From JAMXLO01 sp963776505 (GTDB lineage Bacteria > Pseudomonadota > Alphaproteobacteria > Acetobacterales > Acetobacteraceae), in assembly GCA_963776505.1 (NCBI GenBank), contig CAVZNH010000053.1, forward strand, positions 190,112-254,111: DNA of 64,000 nt, given 5' to 3'. Shown piece by piece: positions 43,454-52,418 of the stretch. Numbering within the stretch: position 1 is the stretch's first letter; every line of letters starts with the position of its first letter. The translations under genes were made by a program, and so were the position numbers. The notes beneath the pieces are model-generated. The model made no database searches, was not told where the DNA came from, and worked only from the letters and a program-made list of their open reading frames with translations.

Positions 43454-43687
43454 ATCTGATGCTGTCGAGCCTTCTCTGTTGCGGGCCGGAGGTTGCAGGG
43501 ACACGCGGGTCAACCCGCAGGCGTCCCGGGGCGTGCCCCCTCGGCCTGGCTTCAATCCATCGGCACTGGTTCCGGCGAGTCACCCCGACCAATACGGGCC
43601 TGAGGCTGCCTGGGGCAAGCCGCTGTGCGGCTGGCCCTGCCGAGGACGAAAGCTAGTCTGCCTGCCTCGCTCTGCCAAACGGTTTTT
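43454..43687. other. Intergenic between prmC and DUF4167
   Basis: About 230 bp. I see only small GC-rich inverted repeats (for example CGGGTCAACCCG at about 43505-43516) and no gene; it may carry the DUF4167 promoter. Confidence 0.3.
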
Positions 43688-44541
43688 TCATGGCGCTGCC
43701 GGCCGCAGCACCAGGGCGCGCGGAATGCCCGCCAAGTCGGGCCGCAGATCGACTGGCGAGACCGGCCTGCCGCGCCAGTTCGGCCGCCGTCTCCGCCTGG
43801 CCTGCGCCGAGTTCCAGCACCGCGACGGACCCCGGGGCCAACAGTCGCGGAAGCTCGGGAAGCAGGCGGCGATAGGCCGCAAAGCCGTCCGGGCCGCCGT
43901 CCAGGGCGGAGCGCGGCTCATGGCGCGCCACCTCGGGCATCAGGCCGCCGAGGTCCTCGCTGCGGATATAGGGCGGGTTGCACAGGACGAGGTCGAACCG
44001 GCCGTCCAGCGCGTCCGCCCAGTCGCCGCACACGAATGCCGGCACGATCGGCCAATCCCAGCGATGCGGCGTTGCGCGCGGCCAGCGCGGCGGCCGCGGC
44101 CGAGCGGTCCACGCCGATGCCGAACGCCGCGGGGAACTCCGACAATGCGGCCAGCAGCAGGCAGCCGGTGCCGGTGCCCAGGTCCAGGATCAGTCGCGGC
44201 GGCGGGCGATGCGGCGAACGCGGCGACGGCCGCCTCGATCAGCGTCTCCGACTCCGGGCGCGGGATCAGCGTGGCGGGCGATACGGCGAACTCCAGGCTC
44301 CAGAACTCGCGCCGGCCAAGGATCAGCGCCAGCGGTTCGTGCGCCTCGCGCCGGGCGACCAGCGGCCCGAGCGCTGGCCATGTCCGCCGGCGCCCCGGGA
44401 TCGCGCAACAGCGCCGCTGGCGTGACGCCGAGCGCGTGGGCCAGCAGCAGTCGCGCTTCCAGCCGCGGATTGTCGATGCCCGCCTGCCGAAGCCTCTCGG
44501 CGGCGAGGTCGATCGCCTGCTGGACCGTGTGGCTCAGGCGG
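43688..44541 (-). pseudogene. prmC: Peptide chain release factor N5-glutamine methyltransferase (frameshifted)
   Basis: Methylates the GGQ glutamine of release factors RF1 and RF2. The N-terminal helical domain is TVQQAIDLAAERLRQAGIDN, then LEARLLLAHALGVTPAALL. The SAM domain (IRVDRSAAAAALAARNAASL-like, out of frame) and the catalytic NPPY in FDLVLCNPPYIRSEDLGGLM follow. The end VAVLELGAGQAETAAELARQ, then DLRPDLAGIPRALVLRP, closes at 43688. At least three shifts occur. The exact start is unclear: no ATG or GTG lies before TVQQA, and it abuts the rpmB stop. The enzyme is normally nearly essential, so sequence error is likely. Confidence 0.82.
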
Positions 44542-44840
44542 CCTGGCTGGCCGCCCGCTTCGCCTGCGCGCGCAGCAGCCGGCGCTTCAGCGCCTTGGCG
44601 TCGACCGTCAGGCGGCCGTCCGGGGTGCCGAGCAGGTAGGCGTCGATGCCGCCGTTATGCTCGATGGTGCGGATCGCGCGGGTGGACAGCCGCATGCGAA
44701 CCGGCAACGCCGAGGACGTCGGACAGCAGCGAGGTTTCCTGCAGGTTGGGCAGGAAGCGGCGGCGGGTCCTGTTGTTGGCGTGGCTGACGTTGTTGCCGG
44801 TCAGCACGCCCTTGCCGGTGATCTGGCAGCGGCGGGACAT
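44534..44840 (-). pseudogene. rpmB: 50S ribosomal protein L28 (one extra base)
   Basis: From ATG 44840, MSRRCQITGKGVLTGNNVSH and NRTRRRFLPNLQE are intact. One extra G near 44698 then shifts the frame. Removing it gives VRMRLSTRAIRTIEHNGGID, AYLLGTPDGRLTVDAKALK and a stop at 44534, a full L28 of about 101 aa. TGCAGGAG-type sequence precedes the start on the minus strand. Because L28 is needed for ribosome assembly, the break is almost certainly an error in the sequence. Confidence 0.93.
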
Positions 44841-45011
44841 TGCAGGAGACCCCTGTTCGAAACGGGAGGCGCGGCTTATCGCCAATGGCGGCCACGAGGT
44901 CAAGCGGGCAGTCCCGGTTTCCTGCCAGGCGTCTGGCTATCACGCCGCCAATGGCCTAGTATCACCGCAAGCAGAACGATTGTCGCTGCGATGCAGTTGA
45001 CGGAGCACGCG

Positions 45012-45482
45012 ATGAGAAGAACTCCCCAACTTGTGCCCGCCATCGCTGTCCTGCTTTCCCTGGGGGCGTGTTCCGAGCCCTCGAGCACACAAATGCTGTC
45101 CGACCGGGTCACGACAGGGCTCAATCCTGCCCAGGTTTGCAATCGCGGGGCGAACATCGAATACCTCCCGAACGGGACGAGGATCAGCTTTCCGGCGTCT
45201 TCTCTCTTCCTCAGCGGACGGGCGGATCTGACGGGGTGCGGCCAATACGCCGTGGCGAGCGTGACGCAGGCCATGCTGGACCCTCGCATCATGCAGGTGG
45301 CGATCGAACCCGAAGCGAACGTTCAGGGACAGGCGTCATACCTGTCGCTGCAGCGAACGGACAGGTTGAAGGGCTTGCTCACGAACGTCGGGTTCACCCA
45401 GAGACAGCCGCCGGTCGTGGTGCAACCAGCTGCGACGCCATCACAGGACGTCTTTGGCATTGTCCTTACCGTTCGCGGCTAG
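45012..45482 (+). CDS. Lipoprotein with degenerate OmpA-like domain
   Basis: A 156-aa lipoprotein. The signal MRRTPQLVPAIAVLLSLGAC ends in the lipobox LGAC (Cys about 20). The mature part has the OmpA C-terminal layout: strand with RISFPASSLFLSG, helix, QVAIEPEANVQGQASYLSLQ in place of the usual 'I.GhaD..G....N..LS..RA', then RTDRLKGLL. Peptidoglycan-binding Asp/Arg residues are not all evident. CGGAG lies 7 nt before ATG 45012. A second lipoprotein gene follows 64 nt later and may be co-transcribed. Confidence 0.75.
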   Translation: MRRTPQLVPAIAVLLSLGACSEPSSTQMLSDRVTTGLNPAQVCNRGANIEYLPNGTRISFPASSLFLSGRADLTGCGQYAVASVTQAMLDPRIMQVAIEPEANVQGQASYLSLQRTDRLKGLLTNVGFTQRQPPVVVQPAATPSQDVFGIVLTVRG

Positions 45483-45546
45483 CCCGCTATCGCGCCTGAG
45501 CAGGTGAACTATATTGGCCCTCGAGGTTTCACGGGGTCCGGTAAAA

Positions 45547-45933
45547 ATGAGGTTCGCTCTGGCGGCCAGTGTCGTGACAGCGCTGCTCGTGGGCTGTGTT
45601 GCCGACACGATGCGCAGCTATGTGGGGCAGGACATTCGGGCCGTCGAGTTGACCTATGGTCCGCCGATCAATCAGATTGATCTTGGTAACGGAACCCGCG
45701 CCTTCCAATGGTCCAAGGTATCGGTGGATACCACGCCAGTGTCAGCCGTGACCACGACAGACAAGGACAAGAAGGGCCGCAAGACGACCGACACACAGTT
45801 CGTCGGCGGCGAGCAGACTGTCACTCGCTGTCTCTACACCTTTATCGCCGCGAGGAGCCCGCAGGCAAACAGCTGGATCGTCACCGGTATTCGCGAACCG
45901 TCGCTCGACTGCGCCATCGGCGGGTTAAGCTGA
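45547..45933 (+). CDS. Hypothetical lipoprotein
   Basis: A 128-aa protein with signal MRFALAASVVTALLVGC ending in lipobox LVGC. The mature part resembles small envelope lipoproteins (SYVGQDIRAVELTYGPPINQ, then GTRAFQWSKVSVDTTPVS), a start-repeat pattern seen in many 'DUF'-type proteobacterial lipoproteins. It includes a Lys/Asp loop (TTTDKDKKGRKTTD). Function unknown. An upstream start at 45514 is possible, but ATG 45547 begins the signal peptide. Confidence 0.72.
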   Translation: MRFALAASVVTALLVGCVADTMRSYVGQDIRAVELTYGPPINQIDLGNGTRAFQWSKVSVDTTPVSAVTTTDKDKKGRKTTDTQFVGGEQTVTRCLYTFIAARSPQANSWIVTGIREPSLDCAIGGLS

Positions 45934-46006
45934 GGCGGAGTCCAGGCTAAAGTCGTAGTCGCCGCCGGCGTTGAGGCAGCGGCGTGACCTCGGGAGGGTT
46001 GTTCGA

Positions 46007-46318
46007 ATGATCAAGGTGAGCGTGTTCTATCCGGCCGGCGAGAACAAGAAATTCGATATGGATTACTACTGCAAGAGCCACATGCCGATGGTTCAGCAGA
46101 AACTCGGTGCAGCCTGCAAGAGTATGGCGGTCGAACAGGGATTGGGTGGGGGCGCTCCCGGTGCGCCGCCGACCTATGCCGCGATGGGCCACCTGTATTT
46201 CAACTCGGTGGCGGCGTTCGAGGCGGCATTCGCATCGCACGCGACAGCGATCATGGCGGATATCCCGAACTACACCAACATCCAGCCGGTGATCCAGATC
46301 AGCGAAGTGAAGATGTAG
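46007..46318 (+). CDS. EthD family protein
   Basis: A 103-aa dimeric ferredoxin-like alpha/beta-barrel protein. VFYPAGENKKFDMDYYCKSH, with MPMVQQKLGAACK, is the EthD start, and HLYFNSVAAFEAAFASHATA the middle helix. Some relatives degrade ethers or monocyclic compounds, while most are uncharacterised. GGGAGGG lies 7 nt before ATG 46007. The following genes (MFS, HD, SDR) run the other way, separated by a strong hairpin. Confidence 0.85.
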   Translation: MIKVSVFYPAGENKKFDMDYYCKSHMPMVQQKLGAACKSMAVEQGLGGGAPGAPPTYAAMGHLYFNSVAAFEAAFASHATAIMADIPNYTNIQPVIQISEVKM

Positions 46319-46333
46319 CCGGTTCGCACAACG

Positions 46334-46365
46334 GCGAGCCGCGCCCTGTCATCGGCGCGGCTCGC
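46334..46365. terminator. Bidirectional hairpin terminator
   Basis: GCGAGCCGCGCC (46334-46345) is perfectly complementary to GGCGCGGCTCGC (46354-46365) around an 8-nt loop. It sits between the convergent EthD and MFS genes, 15 nt after one stop and 9 nt after the other. No clear T-run. Confidence 0.7.
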
Positions 46366-46374
46366 GCGTCGCGA

Positions 46375-47673
46375 TCAGGCCGGCGCGTGCGCGAACTTCT
46401 CCAGCTCGCCCTCGTCGATCACCGTCGTCATAAAGAACTGGAACAGCGCCGCGCCGATCAGCGTGATGACGGCACCGATCGCCAGGGCCACCACGAACGA
46501 ACCTGTCACGTCCACGATGAACCCGGTCAGGATCGGCGACAGCGTGCCGCCGAGGAAACCCGCAAAGTTCTGATTGCTGGCGGCCGAGGCGCAATAGGCC
46601 TGCGGCGTGATCGCTGTCACCAGGATCCATTTGCAGGTGATGCCGAACTGCATGCAGAACATCGATATCGCGATGCAGGTGACCGCCATGCCGGCGCCGG
46701 TCGCGACCGCCGCAAGACCGGTGAACACCGCCGAACCGAGCAGACCGAGGATCAATGGGAGACGGCGGCTGGCGATCAGTTCCATGCCACCCCTGACCAG
46801 CCGGTCCGATACCCATCCGCCGGCCAGCGCGCCGAAGAACGCACAGATCAGCGGCACCGAGGCGAGCAGTCCGGTCTTGCCGATGCTGATGTGCTGCTGC
46901 ATCTCCAGATAGGCCGGCAGCCAGGTCTGGTACATCCAGGTGATGTAGCCGGTGCAGAAAGCGCCAAGCATCAGCACCCACATGGCGCGAAAGCGGAACA
47001 GCGACGTCCACTCGCGCAGCGTGACCGAGGATTTGGCTTCGCGGTTGGCCCGCAGATACTCCGCATCCTGCGGCTCCAGTACCTGCGACTTGGGATCACG
47101 GTAGATCAGGAACCAGATCGCGGCGCCGACGATCCCAGCCAGGCCCATGACGATGAACATCACCCGCCAATTGAACGCTAGCATCAGGCCGGTCAAAATA
47201 GGCGGTGCCAGCGTGGGACCTATATAGGCACCCGACGTATAGACGCCGCTCGGCGTGCCACGATGCTTGACATCGAACCAATCGCTGACCGAACGCGTTG
47301 CCGACGGAAAGCACGGCGCTTCGGTGGCGCCGAGACCGATTCGCGACAGCATCAACTGGAAGTAGTTGCCGGCGAGCCCGCCTGCCGCCTGGAACAGCGA
47401 CCAGACGATCATCGACAGTCCGACCAGAAGTTTCGGTCCGACCCGGTCGAGCAAATAGCCTGATGGTAACTGGGCGATTCCGTAGGTGAGCGCCCACGCC
47501 GAGCCCAACGCGCCGATGGCGGTCGCGCTGATGCCGAACTCTTCGCGGATCTTCAGGTTGCCGATCGCCAAGGTTGAGCGATCCATGTAGTTCATCGCAA
47601 TGGCGGCGGTTACAAGAACGATCGCGATCCATTGCATGCGCCGAAGCTGACGTGACGGGCCGACGGCCGGCAT
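46375..47673 (-). CDS. MFS transporter, anion:cation symporter type
   Basis: A 432-aa 12-helix transporter. AAIAMNYMDRSTLAIGN is the ACS-family start, followed by PSGYLLDRVGPKLLVGLSMI (loop 2-3) and APCFPSATRSVSDWFDVKHR. Helices fill the rest (for example AMWVLMLGAFCTGYITW). Family members import sugar acids, phthalates or other organic anions with H+. It is downstream of, and on the same strand as, an HD-domain gene and an SDR gene, suggesting uptake for that pathway. The substrate is unknown. Confidence 0.9.
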   Translation of the reverse strand: MPAVGPSRQLRRMQWIAIVLVTAAIAMNYMDRSTLAIGNLKIREEFGISATAIGALGSAWALTYGIAQLPSGYLLDRVGPKLLVGLSMIVWSLFQAAGGLAGNYFQLMLSRIGLGATEAPCFPSATRSVSDWFDVKHRGTPSGVYTSGAYIGPTLAPPILTGLMLAFNWRVMFIVMGLAGIVGAAIWFLIYRDPKSQVLEPQDAEYLRANREAKSSVTLREWTSLFRFRAMWVLMLGAFCTGYITWMYQTWLPAYLEMQQHISIGKTGLLASVPLICAFFGALAGGWVSDRLVRGGMELIASRRLPLILGLLGSAVFTGLAAVATGAGMAVTCIAISMFCMQFGITCKWILVTAITPQAYCASAASNQNFAGFLGGTLSPILTGFIVDVTGSFVVALAIGAVITLIGAALFQFFMTTVIDEGELEKFAHAPA

Positions 47674-47760
47674 TTCTTCTTCCCCCTTTTCTGCAGCCCG
47701 ACCCAGAGCCCGATCCCGCCGTGAGGGTCGGGCTTGCTGATGTCGTGCGCTGGTTGATTG

Positions 47761-48522
47761 CTACAGGTACTTCGCCGGCCGGATCATCGCTCGCCACATA
47801 TGAGAGACCGGGCTGTTGTCGAAGCCCAGGCCTTGTTCCGGCTGGCGGAAGTTGCGGCCGATCACGTCGGTGAATTCTTCCAGTTCAACCTTCGCATTCG
47901 GGTCGAACGAATAGATGTCGTGGACCGTGATCATCCGCCCTGACATGTACCATTTGTGGTTCCGCATCCGCTGATAGTCTTCCTCGACATAAGCGTCGGG
48001 ACGGTAATCAGCACCAAACGTCTTGACGTAGGACTGCGGATATTCGTAGCCGACAAATTCGTCGGGGTAGAAGCGCAGCACCTGATGCGCGCGGATCGCC
48101 CAGGTGACCTCCTCGTCCACATAAGGCTCCACGAGCTGCGCGCCCCAGTAGCCGTGGTCGCCGCGGATGAAGCCGATCGTCGAAATGTCGTGCAGCAGGC
48201 AGGCGAGCACCATGTTCTCAGGCAGTCCGGCATTCACCGCGTGCTTGGCGCTTTGCAGCAGGTGCGCCGCGGGGCCGAAGCGGTACCTGAAGAAGTCCAT
48301 CAGCGTGGGCTTCTCCGGCATCGCCGGCAGGCGCGGATCATCGCCCATCAGCACGCGCGCGTTCGGGTTTTTGGCCATCAGGGCCGCGGCGTTCGGCGCC
48401 GGCCCCATGTCGCCCTCGGCCATGCTATAGAGGCGCGACTTGATGACGATGTAGTCGAGCTCACGGCTCATTTGCTCTTCGAGCGCGTCGGCGCGCTGGG
48501 AGAGAGTCTGCGTTTCGTTCAT
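47761..48522 (-). CDS. HD domain-containing protein
   Basis: A 253-aa metal-dependent hydrolase-like protein. The HD motif is ENMVLACLLHDISTIGFIRG (about 113-132), with flanking His in HLLQSAKHAVN and a later AIRAHQVL. The C-terminal half (GRMITVHDIYSFDPNAKVEL) is family-specific. Such stand-alone HD proteins include oxygenase-like and phosphohydrolase enzymes. The neighbours (MFS, SDR, EthD) point to catabolism rather than nucleotide metabolism, but the substrate is unknown. Confidence 0.82.
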   Translation of the reverse strand: MNETQTLSQRADALEEQMSRELDYIVIKSRLYSMAEGDMGPAPNAAALMAKNPNARVLMGDDPRLPAMPEKPTLMDFFRYRFGPAAHLLQSAKHAVNAGLPENMVLACLLHDISTIGFIRGDHGYWGAQLVEPYVDEEVTWAIRAHQVLRFYPDEFVGYEYPQSYVKTFGADYRPDAYVEEDYQRMRNHKWYMSGRMITVHDIYSFDPNAKVELEEFTDVIGRNFRQPEQGLGFDNSPVSHMWRAMIRPAKYL

Positions 48523-48617
48523 CGGTTATTCTCCTGGACGGGCAGATATTTGGGTAAGCCTAACAGATCGCGCTCGATCGCGTCGACCGGCAGGGCATGC
48601 GGCGATCGGAGCAGTAA

Positions 48618-49367
48618 TCAGTAGTATGCACTGCCGCCGTTCACGTGGATCGTCTGGCCGGTGATGAAGCCACCATCATCGCTGACCAGGAACAGGCAGG
48701 TGGCGGCGATCTCGTCTGGCTTGCCCTGACGCCCGAGCGGAATGCCCGCGGCGTTCGGTGTGCGTCCCTGATACCACTCGGGATTGGCGCGCGTGGTATC
48801 GATGCTGCCGGGCGAAACAACGTTGACCCGGATGTTGTGCGGCGCGAACTCCGAGGCCAGCCCACGCGCGAAGCCGACCAGGCCCATCTTCGCCGCGGAG
48901 ACGTGCGCGCGCCCGTTACCGCCGATGAAAGCGCCTTCACCGGTGAAGAACAGGATGCGTCCATACTTGTTCTGGACCATCGAATCGATGACCGCCCGCG
49001 TGAGGTAAACCGCGCCGTCCAGAACCACACCCCTGACCGCTTCCCAGTCTTGCGCGGTCAGTTCCGTGAAGGGCTTGTGCGGACGGATCGCCGCGTTGTT
49101 GATCAGGATGTCGACGCGGCCGAACTCGGACAGCGCGCGAGCCGCCATTGCCTCGACCTGATCCTTGCTGGCGACGTCGGCGACAACGGCGAGCGCCTTG
49201 ACCCCAAGGTCCTTGGCTTCGCGCACGACGGCATCAGCCTCAGCCTGATTGGTGCGGGCATTGACGACGACGTGGGCGCCTTCTCCAGCCAGCCGCAACA
49301 CGGTCGCGCGGCCGATATTGCGGCCGGAGCCGGTTACCAGGGCGACCTTCCCCTCAAGCGTTCCCAT
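48618..49367 (-). CDS. SDR family oxidoreductase without catalytic Tyr
   Basis: A 249-aa SDR resembling 3-oxoacyl-ACP reductases. ALVTGSGRNIGRATVLRLAG, NNAAIRPHKPF and NIRVNVVSPGSIDTTRANPE are typical. At the active site the sequence is RAHVSAAKMGLVGF: counting from the Lys, the usual Tyr is Val, with His just before it. A known SDR subgroup shares this 'HVSA(A/G)K' pattern. AAGGAGAGGC precedes the ATG. It heads a minus-strand run with the HD and MFS genes. Confidence 0.88.
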   Translation of the reverse strand: MGTLEGKVALVTGSGRNIGRATVLRLAGEGAHVVVNARTNQAEADAVVREAKDLGVKALAVVADVASKDQVEAMAARALSEFGRVDILINNAAIRPHKPFTELTAQDWEAVRGVVLDGAVYLTRAVIDSMVQNKYGRILFFTGEGAFIGGNGRAHVSAAKMGLVGFARGLASEFAPHNIRVNVVSPGSIDTTRANPEWYQGRTPNAAGIPLGRQGKPDEIAATCLFLVSDDGGFITGQTIHVNGGSAYY

Positions 49368-49459
49368 AAGCCTCTCCTTGATTTTGCCCTCGCCGAGGAG
49401 AGGCTACGCGAGGGCGGTGTCGAGCGACAAGATTGCGCGCATGGGCCGATCTCGGCTCA

Positions 49460-49699
49460 TCAACCTCCGTTGCCATCCATCCCGCGCAGCTCCCCGCTTT
49501 GCACGCTGGCAATCGCGTTGTTGAGGATCTGCACGATCGCCTCATCCGCCACACTGCGCGCCAGCAGCGCCATCGCGCCACCCAGCAGCGCCGAGGCAAT
49601 CGACAGTGCGCCGATATTCTGACTGACCATGTATTCGATCGCCTTGTCCACCACAGCGCCCGCGTGGCCCAGATCTTCCGGCGGTTGTTCGTCTGTCAT
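49460..49699 (-). CDS. Small 79-aa hypothetical protein
   Basis: The frame starts MTDEQPPEDLGHAGAVVDKA. A moderately hydrophobic helical middle follows (NIGALSIASALLGGAMALLA, RSVADEAIVQILNNAIASVQ), and it ends GMDGNGG. AGGAGAGG lies 7 nt before the ATG. No family recognised. The hydrophobic stretch is interrupted, so membrane association is possible but not clear. It follows the Atm1-type ABC gene by 34 nt and may be co-transcribed with it. Confidence 0.65.
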   Translation of the reverse strand: MTDEQPPEDLGHAGAVVDKAIEYMVSQNIGALSIASALLGGAMALLARSVADEAIVQILNNAIASVQSGELRGMDGNGG

Positions 49700-49733
49700 C
49701 GTCTGCCTCTCCTCAGGGATGGTAGTCCCGGCG

Positions 49734-51593
49734 TCAATCCGCGATCTCCCGTTCCGTCTCCTGCTCAGCCTGCAGCGCCCACATTCGAGCATACAGCCCG
49801 TCGCGCGCCAGCAACGCGGCGTGCCTCCCGCGCTCGGCCACGCGACCGTCAGCCAGCACGATGATCTCATCGGCATCCACCACGGTCGATAGCCGATGCG
49901 CGATCACCAGCGTTGTGCGATGTCGCGCCACCGCGCGCAGTGCCGCCTGAATGTCCTGCTCGGTTCGCGTGTCCAGCGCACTCGTCGCCTCGTCCAGGAT
50001 CAGGATGCGCGGATCTTTCAGAATGGTGCGCGCGATTGCCACGCGCTGCTTCTCGCCGCCCGACAGTTTCAGGCCACGCTCGCCGACACGCGTGTCGTAT
50101 CCCTCGGGCAGTGACGCGATGAAGTCGTGCACCTGAGCCAGCCGCGCGGCGTGCTCGATCTCGTCCTGAGTGGCGCCGACGCGACCATACGCGATGTTGT
50201 AGCGGATCGTGTCGTTGAACAGCACGGTGTCCTGCGGCACCACGCCGATCGCCGCGCGCAGGCTCTCCTGCGTCACATCACGGATATCCCGGCCGTCGAT
50301 GCGGATGTGGCCCTGCGTTACGTCATAGAAGCGAAACAGCAATCGGCTGATGGTGGATTTGCCCGCGCCCGTCGGACCCACGATTGCCAGCTTGCGCCCG
50401 ACCGGCACGGTGAAATCGACGCCGCGCAGGATCTCGCGGTCAGGACGATAGCCGAAGTGCACGCCATCGAACCGCACCTCGCCAGCCGGTCCATCAGCCA
50501 GATGCGTTGGCAACGCAGTGGCGCCGGGGCGATCAGCAATATCGCGTTCGACCTCGAGCAGGCGAAACATCTGCTCCATGTCCACCAGCCCCTGCTTGAT
50601 CGTCATGTACACCATGCCGAGAAAGCCCAGCGGCTGGTAAAGCTGCATCAGATACGTGTTCACCAGCACGAACTGCCCGACGGTCATCATCCCGCCGTGC
50701 ACCTCGCGCGTCGCCATCAGCATGATCAGCGTCAGCCCCGCGGCGATGATGAACGCCTGGCCAATGTTGAGCAGGTTCAGTGAGACCTGCACGCGCACGG
50801 CAGCACCTTCGTAACGCGCCAATGCGGCGTCGTAGCGCGCCACCTCGTGCGGCTCGTTGCCGAAATACTTCACCGTCTCGTAGTTCAGCAGGCTGTCGAG
50901 CGCCTTGGTGCTTGCGTCGTTGTCGGTGTCGTTCATCGCGCGCCGGATGCGCGAGCGCCACGCGGCGAAGCTCATGGTGAAGCCGGCGTAGCTTACCACC
51001 GCGCTGAATGTGATGGCGGCGAAGCGCCAGTCGAACAGGTGCCAGATGATCGCGGTGACCAGCAGCAGCTCGATCACCGTGGGCACCACGTTGAACACGG
51101 CAAGCCGCAGCACCGACTGGATGCCCTGCGAGCCGCGGTCGATCGCACGCGCCAGCGCGCCGGTCTGGCGGTCGAGATGGAAGCGCAGGCTGAGCGCATG
51201 CAGATGCTGGAAGGTGCGCCGTGCCGCGGTGCGGACTGCCCGCTGCTGCACTTTGGCGAACAGCGCGTCCCGCAGCTCGCCGAATGCGGCGGAGCCGACG
51301 CGTAGCAGGCCGTAGCCGATCACCAGGCCCAGCGGGATGGCGAGCAGCGCGGTGTTGTCCTTGGGCGCCAGCGCATCGACGATGCGGCCATAGACGACCG
51401 GCACGGCGACCGTGGCGAGCTTGGCCGCGAGCAGCAGGACCATGGCGAGGACCACGCGGGCCTTGGTGCCGGGGTCGTGCTCGGGCCAAAGATATGGCAG
51501 CAGCGATCGTATCGTGCTGATACCCGACCGTTGGGAATGTGACAGACTGAGGGGGACGGCCGCGCCGGGTGAGGTTCGTCGCATTGCCGGCAT
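49734..51593 (-). CDS. Atm1/HMT1-type ABC exporter (permease-ATPase fusion)
   Basis: A 619-aa half-transporter. The six-helix ABC exporter domain (about 45-330) includes the Atm1-type STKALDSLLNYETVKYFGNE. The ATPase has Walker A AIVGPTGAGKSTISRLLFRF, Q-loop VPQDTVLFNDT, signature LKLSGGEKQRVAIARTILKD, Walker B RILILDEATSALD and VIAHRLSTV. Relatives export glutathione-metal or persulfide species linked to Fe-S protein maturation and metal tolerance. The start is uncertain (51593 gives a long N-terminus before LLPYLWPEHDPG). It is divergent from the Nudix gene. Confidence 0.93.
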   Translation of the reverse strand: MPAMRRTSPGAAVPLSLSHSQRSGISTIRSLLPYLWPEHDPGTKARVVLAMVLLLAAKLATVAVPVVYGRIVDALAPKDNTALLAIPLGLVIGYGLLRVGSAAFGELRDALFAKVQQRAVRTAARRTFQHLHALSLRFHLDRQTGALARAIDRGSQGIQSVLRLAVFNVVPTVIELLLVTAIIWHLFDWRFAAITFSAVVSYAGFTMSFAAWRSRIRRAMNDTDNDASTKALDSLLNYETVKYFGNEPHEVARYDAALARYEGAAVRVQVSLNLLNIGQAFIIAAGLTLIMLMATREVHGGMMTVGQFVLVNTYLMQLYQPLGFLGMVYMTIKQGLVDMEQMFRLLEVERDIADRPGATALPTHLADGPAGEVRFDGVHFGYRPDREILRGVDFTVPVGRKLAIVGPTGAGKSTISRLLFRFYDVTQGHIRIDGRDIRDVTQESLRAAIGVVPQDTVLFNDTIRYNIAYGRVGATQDEIEHAARLAQVHDFIASLPEGYDTRVGERGLKLSGGEKQRVAIARTILKDPRILILDEATSALDTRTEQDIQAALRAVARHRTTLVIAHRLSTVVDADEIIVLADGRVAERGRHAALLARDGLYARMWALQAEQETEREIAD

Positions 51594-51628
51594 GTGGCAT
51601 TGAGTTCATCAGTTTGAAAGGCGAGACG

Positions 51629-52406
51629 ATGGAGGCCGGCTTTCTGCGCCATGTTCGCAATTGCAATAACGCCGAGCTGCCCGGTGCGCGGCTGCCGTTT
51701 CGGATCGGCCGGGCGCAGGTCGGCTGGGTGAAGCCGGACCTCGCGGCGAAGCTCGGGGCCTTCCCGGAGATCAGCGCGGGGCTGGATGGAGTGACGCTGG
51801 CCGATCCGGTCTGTGCTTCCGGCGATCGCGCGACAGCTCTCCGATGCCGGCTGCTACCGCTGGCGGCGCGAAGAGTTCGATATCCGCGCCGAACCGGATG
51901 GTCCCGTTCTGGCCCGGCTCGATCGCGGTGCGCTGCCCAGCTTCGGTGTGCTGGCGGAGGGTGTGCACGTCAACGGGCTGGTACGTCGGCCCGGAGGGCT
52001 GCATGTGTGGGTCGCGCGCCGCGCCGCCAACAAGCTGCTGGATCCCTCCAAGCTCGACCATATCGTGGCGGGCGGGGTGCCCGCTGGCCTCACGCCGGCC
52101 GAGACGCTGGTGAAGGAGGCAGACGAGGAGGCTGCGATCCCAGGCTCACTGGCTCGCCAGGCGGTGCCGGTCGCGACCATCACCTATGCGATGGAGCGGC
52201 CCGAGGGGCTGCGCCGCGACCTGCTGCATTGCTATGACCTGGACCTGCCGGAGGAATTTCGTCCCCGCCCAGCCGATGGCGAGGTGGAGGCCTTCGAACT
52301 CTGGCCGATCGAACGCATGGTGCAGACCGTGCGCGACACAGACGCGTTCAAGTTCAACGTCAATCTTGTGCTGATCGATCTATTCCAGCGGCTGGGGCTG
52401 ATCTGA
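51629..52406 (+). pseudogene. Nudix hydrolase with DUF4743 N-terminus (frameshifted)
   Basis: An approximately 258-aa enzyme. The N-terminal DUF4743-like part (MEAGFLRHVRNCNNAELPGA, FRIGRAQVGWVKPDLAAKLG) shifts near 51808, then AIARQLSDAGCYRWRREEFD and LDHIVAGGVPAGL follow. The Nudix box has G, E and the KEADEEA metal site (about 155-178). This architecture matches fungal and bacterial Nudix proteins acting on thiamine diphosphate derivatives and other diphosphates. The substrate is inferred only. ATG 51629 follows AAAGGCGAGACG. Confidence 0.83.
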
Positions 52407-52418
52407 TCTCGCCCGGTC

